64,000 bases of DNA from DATJPR01 sp963811705 (GTDB taxonomy: Bacteria; Bacteroidota; Ignavibacteria; UBA10030; UBA6906): positions 124,001 to 188,000 of the forward strand of contig CAWESL010000007.1 of NCBI GenBank assembly GCA_963811705.1, given 5' to 3'. The notes below the pieces were generated by a model. That model did not search any database. It was not told the origin of the DNA and saw only the letters and a list, made by a program, of their open reading frames with translations. Positions 42,144 to 51,084 of this stretch are shown here, in pieces. Position 1 is the stretch's first letter. Every line of letters starts with the position of its first letter. The translations under genes were made by a program, and so were the position numbers.

Positions 42144-45100
42144 TATCGGACCACCGCGATCTTGATTATCCGGACTTGACTTGACGATGGGCCATCCGCC
42201 TCAACCCGCGCAAGATAGATGCCGCTCTGGACTCCCGTGACATCCCAGGTGACTTCATTGTCGAGTCCGCCGACTCCCGGCCCGTCGAGTTCCGTAACCA
42301 GATCGCCCGTCAGCGTAAAGATCTTGATGTGCACCGTCGCACTTTGTGAAACGAAGTACCGGATAGACGTCTTCGCCGAGTACACCGGGTTCGGCCAATT
42401 GTAGGCCCTGTCTTTCGGCATGAATTCACTGCTCTGCGGCACCCCGCCGGCCGGTGCCGAGACAAGCTGGCCCGAGTGGAGGGCGTCATATTGATATTGC
42501 GGCCAGGGATCGCGGGTGGTGTCGCCTCCGGCGTACGTCTTCCAGGCATGAACCCCTCCATCCTCCGAAGACACGGCGATCAACGCCTTCCCCGGGCCGG
42601 CAGCGCCTGCGGACAGCCGCACGACAGCGATGTCCTGACGTCCGCGTCCCGCCGACAGCGGGAACCCCGGAGCCATTTTCCCCTGACGGGTGAACGCCCC
42701 GATGAGTCCGTCGGATGTCGCTGCGACAACCTCGGAACGTCCGTCGCCATCCACATCCGCGATCACCGGGGCCGAAACGATCGGGGACGACGAGCTGAGC
42801 GTGGCCGGGAAATAATCGACGGAGGCACCGTCCGTGTGATACGCGCAGACGCGGCCGCCACTGAATACCACAATGTCTCTTGTCCCGTCGCCATCAATAT
42901 CCGCGAATGCAGGAGGTTGGGTAATTGCCCCACCGGTCGCGATGGGGAAGCCGCTCACAACATGCAACGCAAGATCGTCCAGATAGAGATTCCCGCTCGT
43001 GGTGGCAAACGCGATTCGCGGCGGGTCCGAAGCGCTCGAACCGCCCATGGAGACCCCCGGTCCTGCGATCGGATCGGCAATACGCTGCGTGACGAAACCT
43101 CCGCCGGTCGTCATCACCGGCACGCTCCCGGTCACTGCGATCGTGCCATCGGACATGGTGATCAAAAACCGATAGGGCAGCGGTAATGCACTCACGCCCA
43201 GAACAGCGGCGGTCGAATCGCCCGACGGGCGCACGCTGTCCGCAACGCTTCCGTCGAATCGGAGGAAGTAGACAAGACCCCCTTCCACTCCCACCGCAAT
43301 GAGGGAATCGCTTGCCACAAGCGGCGTGACGATGTTCTTTCCGAGAGGACGGAAAAAGGTTTCCGTTGCGAGACTGTCCGATGTCCCGTCCGGCTTCAGG
43401 GAATAATCCCGGATTCCGGTGCGCCCCGGCGTCGTCGAATTGACCGCGATGACCAGACGCTGCGTCGCGGGATCTCCGAAGGCGCCGGCAAGCGGTCCAA
43501 AGACGACATCGTCACCGACCTGTAGACGCACGACCATGCCGTCGGCACGCCCGCCCACGAGCGCAGGTGTACCGTTAGGTGTCCAACCGAAGACGCCGCC
43601 GGGTCCCTGCACCGCCAGCTGGTTGACCTGCGATGTCGCCGCGGGAGTTCCGGTGTACGCGACGAAGAATGAAGGAGATCCTGTGCCCGCATCGGGAACG
43701 ACCGGTGCGCGCAATGCCGGCACGTAGCCCGAGATCCTGGGATACCCCGGGAGCGGGGAGACCTGCGCATCCCCTCGCTGCACAGTGAACGTCATGTGCG
43801 GAGAGCGCTGGGAAAAGTCGCCGATCGAAATGTGCGAGTTCGCCCCTGCGTACGATGCGGAACTCGGCAGCGTGGTCGGGGAGAATTGGTTCTTGTAGAG
43901 CGGAGCGATATTTCCGGCAAACCAGAAATCCAGGACCGTTCCCTGCTCGCTGCCGGAACCCGCGGTAAACAAGCCGTACGAGCGACCGATGTCCTGCGCT
44001 CCGTCCGCTTCCATGACGCTTACGCCTCGATGGTCCGGATTCGCATTGACGGCGTCGCTTGAAATTCCCTGAGCGATCACGGATTCATCGATATGCCAGA
44101 TAAGGGCGCCGCCATTATAGAACGATCCGTCGGGATCGGTTTCCCCGGGGAGACTCCAATCGGGGACAGTCACGTCCGTTACCGTTCCCTTGATCAATGA
44201 CAGGTCAAATTCGTTGAAGCCGATCGTGTCCCTGGTGAAGGATTGTTGACGAACGCTCCCCTGATACAGTGTTGTGACCGTGATTCCTGTTCCGAACGGG
44301 TCACGGCTCCGGTTTTCGACCAGGAAGTATTCCTCGCTGCTGATCGGAACCCTGTAGGCAGTATCGGCAAGTGCAACAGCGGGCAGGGAAAGGGTGGTAT
44401 CTCCGACCCCGACGACAGGCGTGGCGATCCAGCCGAGCCAGTACTTTTCCCATGCCGAGGGTTCGGGGGGAAACGCGCCGCTGAAACTGAAGATTGCCTG
44501 ACCGTCCATCAGGCCAAAGCGCCCGATCCCGGAAGCCCCCGTCTGCGTATCAAACAGATCCGGAAGACCGAGAAAATTTCCGAGCGATGCACAGAGCAAA
44601 CCATTGATTCCGAGGACGAGAGGGACATCGCCGACGGCGCCGGGAAGGAGACGCGACTCCGTTTCCGGTATGACCATGCTGTTGGTGATGTAAAACGATC
44701 CTCCCTGCACCGGGATCCCCTGGAACGAAGAACCGAACACGGCGCGAAATCCGGAGAGACCAAAATACAGCGACGGAATGTCATACGGCGTCGGATCGTA
44801 GCCGAGCTCCGACACAAGATCGATGTCCCTTCCGGAGCCGGCATGAAATACGACAAAGCTCTGATAGGCGTGAAAATCGGGGACAAGATTGAGAGAATCG
44901 ACGGCATGCCAGGTGTCACGGGCCAGGTTTGCGACGGGCAGATTCGTTCCGCCGCGGGGGGGAGAATAGGACTGCATCTGCGAGGGAAGCGTGACGACGG
45001 AGTCGAGGAGCGTGGTTTTGACAATCACTCTCCCTTTCGAGACACGCCTGAAGTAATTCCCAAGAAACTGCAGATGCGCGCGAAAGTACTGGCTGTCGTG

Positions 45101-45355
45101 AGGCGGCGCATCGAGCACCGTGTCCGCGGGGCCCGCCGTCAGGCTGAAGGTACCGTTGCCCGTCGTCCGCGAATCGCTGTCTGTACGGAACTGAACGCGC
45201 ACGGCCAGAACGCTCACCGTTTCTGCCACCGCCTGGAACATCTGCGGCGTCCGTCGGGCACTTCCGCCGGCGGCGCTCAGGGGATGATTCAATCGTTGTG
45301 CGAAAGCCGCAAAGGGCAACATCAGAAACCACAGGAGGAGAAGGCGGCGCGTCAT
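42143..45355 (-). CDS. T9SS cargo protein with degenerate M6-peptidase domain
   Basis: A 1070-residue exported protein with signal peptide RLLLLWFLMLPFAAFAQ. The first half follows the M6 (immune inhibitor A-like) peptidase layout: VLAVRVQFRTDSD, then LGLPDLFDTQTGASGIGRFG and LMDGQAIFSFSG. Where the zinc motif HExxH should be, residues near 255 read LLCASLGNFLGLPDLFD, so both histidines and the glutamate are missing. The second half has FG-GAP-like repeats (PAFADIDGDGTRDIVVFSGG, IADVDGDGRSEVVAAT). A T9SS sorting domain (YNWPNPVYSAKTSIRYFV ... GIYLARVEA) ends it. ATG 45355 was used because the upstream ATG lies within a terminator hairpin. Confidence 0.85.
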   Translation of the reverse strand: MTRRLLLLWFLMLPFAAFAQRLNHPLSAAGGSARRTPQMFQAVAETVSVLAVRVQFRTDSDSRTTGNGTFSLTAGPADTVLDAPPHDSQYFRAHLQFLGNYFRRVSKGRVIVKTTLLDSVVTLPSQMQSYSPPRGGTNLPVANLARDTWHAVDSLNLVPDFHAYQSFVVFHAGSGRDIDLVSELGYDPTPYDIPSLYFGLSGFRAVFGSSFQGIPVQGGSFYITNSMVIPETESRLLPGAVGDVPLVLGINGLLCASLGNFLGLPDLFDTQTGASGIGRFGLMDGQAIFSFSGAFPPEPSAWEKYWLGWIATPVVGVGDTTLSLPAVALADTAYRVPISSEEYFLVENRSRDPFGTGITVTTLYQGSVRQQSFTRDTIGFNEFDLSLIKGTVTDVTVPDWSLPGETDPDGSFYNGGALIWHIDESVIAQGISSDAVNANPDHRGVSVMEADGAQDIGRSYGLFTAGSGSEQGTVLDFWFAGNIAPLYKNQFSPTTLPSSASYAGANSHISIGDFSQRSPHMTFTVQRGDAQVSPLPGYPRISGYVPALRAPVVPDAGTGSPSFFVAYTGTPAATSQVNQLAVQGPGGVFGWTPNGTPALVGGRADGMVVRLQVGDDVVFGPLAGAFGDPATQRLVIAVNSTTPGRTGIRDYSLKPDGTSDSLATETFFRPLGKNIVTPLVASDSLIAVGVEGGLVYFLRFDGSVADSVRPSGDSTAAVLGVSALPLPYRFLITMSDGTIAVTGSVPVMTTGGGFVTQRIADPIAGPGVSMGGSSASDPPRIAFATTSGNLYLDDLALHVVSGFPIATGGAITQPPAFADIDGDGTRDIVVFSGGRVCAYHTDGASVDYFPATLSSSSPIVSAPVIADVDGDGRSEVVAATSDGLIGAFTRQGKMAPGFPLSAGRGRQDIAVVRLSAGAAGPGKALIAVSSEDGGVHAWKTYAGGDTTRDPWPQYQYDALHSGQLVSAPAGGVPQSSEFMPKDRAYNWPNPVYSAKTSIRYFVSQSATVHIKIFTLTGDLVTELDGPGVGGLDNEVTWDVTGVQSGIYLARVEADGPSSSQVRIIKIAVVR

Positions 45356-45374
45356 GGAAGAGGAGGATTGTTGG

Positions 45375-45411
45375 AAAAAGCTGATGGCGGATTTCAGCAT
45401 CCGCCATCAGC
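45375..45411 (-). terminator. Rho-independent terminator behind porV
   Basis: A perfect 13-bp stem (GCTGATGGCGGAT and ATCCGCCATCAGC, 6-base loop) is followed on the minus strand by TTTTT. It separates porV from the downstream cargo operon. Confidence 0.85.
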
Positions 45412-45439
45412 GAAGCATTGTATCAGCGACTGGAAGAAC

Positions 45440-46573
45440 TCATTTGGCGCTGGCATCGCCCTCAGGGCCGCCCCAGGCGATCAGAAGAGAGAACCGGATG
45501 GTGTCCGAAAGCGGTTCGTCCGGTCCGGCGGAGATGTAACTGAAATCAAATCCGTAGATGTCGTACCGGATTCCCGCGCCAAAGGTCAGAAACTTCCGGT
45601 TGCCGAAATTCGGATCTTCATAGAAGTAGCCGATGCGCAGGGCGATGAGTTTCGGCGCGCCGTACCAGTACTCCATTCCACCGCACGTAATGACCTTCCT
45701 GATACCACCGTCGCCCCATGCGGTGATCAGAGACTTGGGAAGCGCATCCGACGTTCCGTCGTCGCGCCGCCGGACAAGCAGCCTGCTGAAATCGAGCGAG
45801 GCTTCGAGCGAGTTGTACTCGTCATTGAAGATGCGGTAGCCGATCCCGACCCGGAGATTCGTCGGCAAAGGATCCGCCTGCGCTGCGTCCACGTACGTCA
45901 CCTTCGGTCCGAGGTTGCTGAGGTCGGCGCCCAGACTAAAGTGCTTCCCGATATCGCCGATCAGAGGGATTTCCAGCGTCTGTGGCCTCCACATCATCGC
46001 GAGGTCAACGCTCATCGTTGAGGTGATCCCGTTTCCTTTTTCCGCCTCGGTCCCGACCGGTGAGAGGGCGCTGTGAATGAACCGAAGGTTCACCCCGAGG
46101 CCGAGGTCGTCGGTTGCCTTCGTGGCGTACCCCGCCGTCACTGCGTACTCATACGAACGAAATGTCCCGATGACCGTCGGACCGTCCGATCCGGTGATCT
46201 GGAACTGTCCGAGACTGAGATACGTCACGCTCGCTCCGATCGTGCCGCCGATGGCGTCGATGCGCTGACGATAGTTCAAATGATCGTAGAACAGATCCGG
46301 CAGCTGAAACTGGGGCAGCCAATTGGCGTGCGTAATGCTCACCTCCTGCCCATCCATGAATGCCAGCGCTCCGGGGTTCCAGTAGATTGCTGACGCATCA
46401 TCGACGGAACCCGTTCCCGATTCTCCGATTCCTGCGGCGCGGGAGTTGGGCGCGATCAACAAAAATGGCACAGCCGACTCACCCTGGGCCGAAACATCCT
46501 GCGGAACAACGAGAACCGCCAGAAATGTAACGACCGCAGCAATTCCCGCTTTGCCGCACATGGACTTTCTCAT
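45440..46573 (-). CDS. porV: T9SS outer-membrane protein PorV
   Basis: A 377-residue outer-membrane barrel protein of the PorV/LptO family. PorV carries T9SS cargo from the translocon to the PorU sortase. After the signal peptide comes the family signature LLIAPNSRAAGIGESGTGSV, then DDASAIYWNPGALAF, as in FadL-like barrels. The rest alternates beta strands, ending FSLLIAWGG. ATG 46573 follows GGAGGCCAATT. It lies 60 bases downstream of porU on the same strand, the usual arrangement in this group, and is followed by a strong terminator. Confidence 0.93.
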   Translation of the reverse strand: MRKSMCGKAGIAAVVTFLAVLVVPQDVSAQGESAVPFLLIAPNSRAAGIGESGTGSVDDASAIYWNPGALAFMDGQEVSITHANWLPQFQLPDLFYDHLNYRQRIDAIGGTIGASVTYLSLGQFQITGSDGPTVIGTFRSYEYAVTAGYATKATDDLGLGVNLRFIHSALSPVGTEAEKGNGITSTMSVDLAMMWRPQTLEIPLIGDIGKHFSLGADLSNLGPKVTYVDAAQADPLPTNLRVGIGYRIFNDEYNSLEASLDFSRLLVRRRDDGTSDALPKSLITAWGDGGIRKVITCGGMEYWYGAPKLIALRIGYFYEDPNFGNRKFLTFGAGIRYDIYGFDFSYISAGPDEPLSDTIRFSLLIAWGGPEGDASAK

Positions 46574-46632
46574 AATTGGCCTCCAGGTATTCAAACGACG
46601 AAGATAGATTATAAATATAACAAGAAGTATGC

Positions 46633-49600
46633 CTACTTAACAACGGCAAGCTTTCCGAGCGCTTCGCTGGTATAGCGTCCATCGACGGTCGATGCCACGA
46701 CCTTGTATAGATAGACGCCGTTCGCGATGCCGTCCCCGTCGGCGTCCCGTCCGTCCCAGGGGATCTTGACGAAGGACTCTCCGCCGGTCGTCGCCTGGAT
46801 CGTTTTGATCGCCCGTCCGGCCACCGTGTAGACCTTGATCAGCACGTTCAACGGGATCATCTGGTTCTGATGGAACGTGAAGTAGGTCGTCCCCGACGAG
46901 AACGGATTCGGGAAGTTCATCACGTCGGTGATCACCAGGTTCTGATCGGAGGCGACCTGAAACGCGGTCTCGACCATATTGGAGTTGTTGAACGAATCCC
47001 AGGCGCGGATTTTCAGGGTGTTCCTGCCCACCGGCAGATTGCTCAGCGGGTATTGAATCGTCCCCTGGCGGTAGTTGTCCACCGTGCTGGTATAGGCATC
47101 GGTCAGATCCACGCTCTGCGCGCTGTTGTTGAGCCATGCCTCGATCCGGTGACCGATCCCCGAGGCCGACGTGTTGATGCCGTTCGAATCGGCCAGGTCG
47201 ACGATCAGCTCCGGGTTCGGCCCGACCAGGTCCCCTTCCTTAAACGTTCGGTTGTTCAGATAAATCGTCATCGCCGGCCCGGCATTGTCATGCGTCGTGG
47301 TCGAGTCCGTCCCCCGGAAGGCGACATTGCCCGTATACCCCTCGGCGTCGGTGGAGGCGTTCGTGCAGTAGGCCACCACGCGCCCCCGGCCGGTCGAGTC
47401 GCCGAAGAAGATGTCCTTCGGCACGACGAACGTCGCATGGAAGCGCCCGTGGGCAACGGTATTGTCCCCGCGGAAGATCGTGCTGCCGGTGGCGATGTAC
47501 GACCAGTTGACGCCGGGATAGAAGTTCACGATCGTTTGCACACGGCTCGCATCGTTGACGAAGAGCGTCATCTGTCCGTTGAACGAAGGGTCGACGTTGT
47601 CCGACGCGTCCCGGACGCTGCCCGAGACCGTCACGGTCGCCAGCGACTGCATGGCGATCGGCGCCGAGCGCAGCGTATTCCCGACACTGTCCACCGAGGC
47701 GTTGTTGATGCTGTCGATCGAGGCATAGCCCGACGGGAACTGCAGCCGCATCGTCGGATCCCCGAGGAAGAAATACTTCTGATCGTTCTCGAAGTTTCCG
47801 CCCTGTTTGTACTGGAAGAGCGCCGTTGCAGGGCGTCCGACAACGATACGATTGAACGCGTCGTGGGTAAACATCGCCTGGTAGGTACCATAGTTGAGCG
47901 CGGCGTTGCTGCTCGCGTACACCTTCCGGCATGCGGATATCACCGCGATCCCGCCTCCTTGAGGTCTGTTGACCAGAAGCTCCCCGCCGGAAATTTGAGA
48001 GGGGTCGTCGAACTGCGAGAAGTTGCATGTCGCAAGGAAGAAGAGCGTCAGTCTGTTCGCGTTGACAAGCTGCGGAATCGACGTGAGAGCGTTAAAGATG
48101 TTTTCGTGCGCCCATTGCTGCGGGTTCCCGTGACCGGTGAAGTTCAGGAGGAGCGTTCCCTGGTTGATCTGATCGATGATCGCCTGATAGGCGCCCGGCT
48201 TGCGCCTTCCGAGTGCGTCGTAGACCGTGGGGTATTCCGCGATGTAGATTTTCCTCTTCTCCATCTCATCAGGCGTATAACTCGAAGACGAGAGCGTTTC
48301 CGCCGCATCGCTATGAATCGTCCCGTCGCCGATGTCCCCGCCGTCCGATGTCCAGGCGTCGTCCGCGACAAAGGTCACACGTGCCTTCCACCCGTCGCGG
48401 GCCGATTGTGTCTCGTAGCTTTCGATCTTGTCGACGACGACGTCCGCGTCCGCAGCAACGCGTGAGGGAATCCTGCCGATCACGAGCGAAGGTTGTGTCC
48501 CTGCGCCGAACATCGCGAAGAAATCGTCGGTCGAAAAACTGTCGACCCCGTCGACGGAATTCGGACTCTGCCACGTCGGGACGAACGAGCTCTTCTTCCC
48601 GAGGATTCCCTTGTAATCATACGACGCCCCTCCGAACAGCAGCACGAACTCCGGCTTCCGCGTCCAATTCGTGTAGGCGTAGTACAGGTAGTCCCGGATC
48701 GCCGCGATGTCCGCGATCCCGCCGCCGAACTCGTTGTAGATCTGGCTGACATCCGTGACGATCGTCTTGAGGTTCCCGTGCGCCGGATCCTGGCGCCAGG
48801 CCGCGAGGCGGTCCGCCGCCGACCGGAACTCCGAACTCGTGATGATAATGTAGTCGGCGCCGTCCGCGTAGCCGTGCAGGTCCTGATTGGCCGCCGGTTG
48901 AATCCCCGCCGGCTGTTTCCAGGACGTCGGCCCCGCCGCCACGAACTCCTGCACCGCCCCGGCAGTCGAAGGCGCGCGGAAGGCATACGTGCCGTAGACG
49001 CCGCCGATGACTTTTACATCCGACGGCGCGGTCACATCGAAAATCGTCGGCTGTTCGGTGAACTGCTGCAGCTGGTACTCGACCACGGCATTTCTGTCCG
49101 GGCCCCAGAAGTGAAGATAGTTTCCCACGGCAAAGAAGAACCGTGGATAGTCCCACTCCACCCAGTCGATGTACCCCTGCGACCCGGCTCCCGCCAGGTT
49201 GAACGAGAACACGAGGCGGCTCGTATTCGAAGCGAGCGTCGAGGAACCGGAGGTACTGAACGTCTTCGCGTAGGCGTACGTATACGAGGAAGGGATGAAC
49301 CCGGAAACGACGAACCTGCCGAGATTCGTAGTTGACTCCGTGACATCGAAGCTTGCGCCGCCCTGCGGCGGGTAGGCAAGGAGCGTGAACCGGTAGTTGA
49401 TTACGTCGCCCGGCACGAGTCCTGGCATCGCTTCGACGTACGTGAAGGTCGGGTTCTTGTCGTCCAGGATGTGCGCATACCAGTCCTTGCCCGACAATAC
49501 ATTTTCGACCGGGTTGAGCAGCTTGACGTTCTCTTCTTCCACGGCGATCTCGTCGCGGAACCGGTCCGGCGTGTAGGTGGCGGGATCCGCGTCCGACTGT

Positions 49601-50700
49601 TCGCTCGCCATCCGTTTGCCCGGCGACCCGCCGTAGGTCAGCCAGTAGTAGTTCGTTTCCGAGTAGTGGTTGATGTAGTGGTGCATCGTCTTGCCGACCG
49701 GATCGTACGTCCATCCCCGCACCGACTTGCCGTAGAACAGGATGTAGTCCCCCGTATCGAATTTGCCGTCGGATTCGCCCTGCACCGTGATCGCATTTTC
49801 CACCAGGTCCGAGGGGCGCGGCTGGGTGATGTCCTCGGAGAGTTCCTGTCCCCCGTTGCCGTAGATCTTGATCGTCCGCGGATCGAGCGACGCCACATCG
49901 ACGCCCGCCGCCGTCAGGTATGCGGCATCGAGCTTATAGACGCCGTCCGAGGTCACCGCGATCCGGAACCACTTCCCCGCGCTGAGCACGCTCGAACGCA
50001 GGGCCGCCGTCCGCGCCAGGCGCACCGCCGGCGCGAGCAGCGCGCCGTTCAAGAGCCCGGGTCCCACGAGCTGCCCGTCCTGGCTGGTCGTGGCAGCTGT
50101 CGCCGCGGCGCCATAGGTCACCTCGACGACGATCCGACTGTAGCGACGCACGGTCCGCGTTGCGGGATTGAACTGCACCGGGGAAACGGTGAGTGTGCTG
50201 ACGAGAAGACTCCGCACACGGACCGGGACGCCGAGGGAGACCAGGTCGCCGGGGAGAAACTTCGATGCGCCATACGACTTGCTGTCGGGATTATACACGG
50301 GCGCGCCGAACATGCCGTTTTCGATCTTCTCTTCAGGGACGGGTGGAATCGTTGTTCCGGCGATATCCTTGTAATCTGAGGCGATGACCTGGACGGAATA
50401 TCCCTGCATTGTCGGCATGCTCACGGCAAAGCGCCTGCACGAAAGGTCCGGCGCACCGGCAGCAGGATGCGCGTCGAACGGCGATGCTCCCGCGAAGTCA
50501 TACGCGGTAAAGGTCTGTCCGGCTCCTTGGATCACTCGCGGGACGGCATACTCAGGCCGGTACTCGAATACAAATGAACGAATGTCCGAACGGACAACGC
50601 TCACGCCGGACGCGGTCGATTGCGTTGCCGCATGCGCAGAGATCCCCCACACGGCGAGAGCGGCGAGCGCGAACCGACGGAGAGGATTCTGAATGATCAT
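46633..50700 (-). CDS. porU: T9SS sortase PorU (C25-type)
   Basis: A 1355-residue gingipain-like cysteine peptidase of the PorU type. PorU cuts the sorting domain off T9SS cargo and attaches the protein to a surface glycolipid. The signal peptide is RFALAALAVWGISAHA. The C25 catalytic pair is visible: His in LNFTGHGNPQQWAHE near residue 856 and Cys in FFLATCNFSQFDD near 891. A propeptide-like region with YKDIAGTTIPPVPEEKIENG precedes it. The C-terminus has FlgD-like strands and its own sorting-type end (NFPNPFSSGTTYFTF ... GVYLYKVVAST). ATG 50700 gives a clean signal; no Shine-Dalgarno site precedes it. Confidence 0.93.
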   Translation of the reverse strand: MIIQNPLRRFALAALAVWGISAHAATQSTASGVSVVRSDIRSFVFEYRPEYAVPRVIQGAGQTFTAYDFAGASPFDAHPAAGAPDLSCRRFAVSMPTMQGYSVQVIASDYKDIAGTTIPPVPEEKIENGMFGAPVYNPDSKSYGASKFLPGDLVSLGVPVRVRSLLVSTLTVSPVQFNPATRTVRRYSRIVVEVTYGAAATAATTSQDGQLVGPGLLNGALLAPAVRLARTAALRSSVLSAGKWFRIAVTSDGVYKLDAAYLTAAGVDVASLDPRTIKIYGNGGQELSEDITQPRPSDLVENAITVQGESDGKFDTGDYILFYGKSVRGWTYDPVGKTMHHYINHYSETNYYWLTYGGSPGKRMASEQSDADPATYTPDRFRDEIAVEEENVKLLNPVENVLSGKDWYAHILDDKNPTFTYVEAMPGLVPGDVINYRFTLLAYPPQGGASFDVTESTTNLGRFVVSGFIPSSYTYAYAKTFSTSGSSTLASNTSRLVFSFNLAGAGSQGYIDWVEWDYPRFFFAVGNYLHFWGPDRNAVVEYQLQQFTEQPTIFDVTAPSDVKVIGGVYGTYAFRAPSTAGAVQEFVAAGPTSWKQPAGIQPAANQDLHGYADGADYIIITSSEFRSAADRLAAWRQDPAHGNLKTIVTDVSQIYNEFGGGIADIAAIRDYLYYAYTNWTRKPEFVLLFGGASYDYKGILGKKSSFVPTWQSPNSVDGVDSFSTDDFFAMFGAGTQPSLVIGRIPSRVAADADVVVDKIESYETQSARDGWKARVTFVADDAWTSDGGDIGDGTIHSDAAETLSSSSYTPDEMEKRKIYIAEYPTVYDALGRRKPGAYQAIIDQINQGTLLLNFTGHGNPQQWAHENIFNALTSIPQLVNANRLTLFFLATCNFSQFDDPSQISGGELLVNRPQGGGIAVISACRKVYASSNAALNYGTYQAMFTHDAFNRIVVGRPATALFQYKQGGNFENDQKYFFLGDPTMRLQFPSGYASIDSINNASVDSVGNTLRSAPIAMQSLATVTVSGSVRDASDNVDPSFNGQMTLFVNDASRVQTIVNFYPGVNWSYIATGSTIFRGDNTVAHGRFHATFVVPKDIFFGDSTGRGRVVAYCTNASTDAEGYTGNVAFRGTDSTTTHDNAGPAMTIYLNNRTFKEGDLVGPNPELIVDLADSNGINTSASGIGHRIEAWLNNSAQSVDLTDAYTSTVDNYRQGTIQYPLSNLPVGRNTLKIRAWDSFNNSNMVETAFQVASDQNLVITDVMNFPNPFSSGTTYFTFHQNQMIPLNVLIKVYTVAGRAIKTIQATTGGESFVKIPWDGRDADGDGIANGVYLYKVVASTVDGRYTSEALGKLAVVK

Positions 50701-51084
50701 GCAGTAGGAAGTTCTTGATGTGATAAAATGAAATCGCCGAACGTTATTATCCTGCATAACATTCGGCGGCCCGATCACGGGAGTCACCACAATTAAGAGC
50801 CGGCCGAACAGGTTTCGCCCATGCATGAGCAATTGCACGAGCCCGTGCGCGCTTACAAGGATCAACGACAGAAACCTGTTAACGAACTTCTCTTATAGGT
50901 TCTCCGTGAACTATTCCATCAGTAGGAATACAAGATAGAAAAGGGAATCTTCATTGTCAACCCTGTCCGGGTCAATCGCGCCGGATGTGGATCGACAGAC
51001 AATTCGTTGATTCTGTAGCCACAATGTCGTAGATTACGAAATCGTGAACCAATTCTTCCCCCTTTTCCCACTCGAAACGCCTCC
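50701..51084. other. Divergent promoter region between porU and glgA
   Basis: No gene is supported in these 384 bases. They must contain the promoters of the T9SS block and of the glgA operon. A hairpin at 50736-50767 is the only clear structure. Confidence 0.6.
50736..50767. promoter_or_regulatory. Inverted repeat in the porU leader region
   Basis: GCCGAACGTTAT and ATAACATTCGGC pair at 11 of 12 positions around an 8-base loop, about 36 bases upstream of the porU start. No T tract follows on either strand, so an operator or leader structure is more likely than a terminator. Confidence 0.4.

Noticed and set aside
45356..45400. Upstream ATG for the M6-like cargo gene
   Set aside because: This start lies inside the 13-bp terminator hairpin behind porV and precedes, rather than contains, the signal peptide.
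44243..46021. Plus-strand open frame of 592 codons opposite porV and the M6-like cargo gene
   Set aside because: It spans two real minus-strand genes and the terminator between them, with no protein-like sequence.
46870..48465. Long plus-strand open frame (531 codons) opposite porU
   Set aside because: It is antisense to the recognisable porU gene, is rich in Arg and Val, and shows no domain. GC-rich third positions on the other strand explain the lack of stops.
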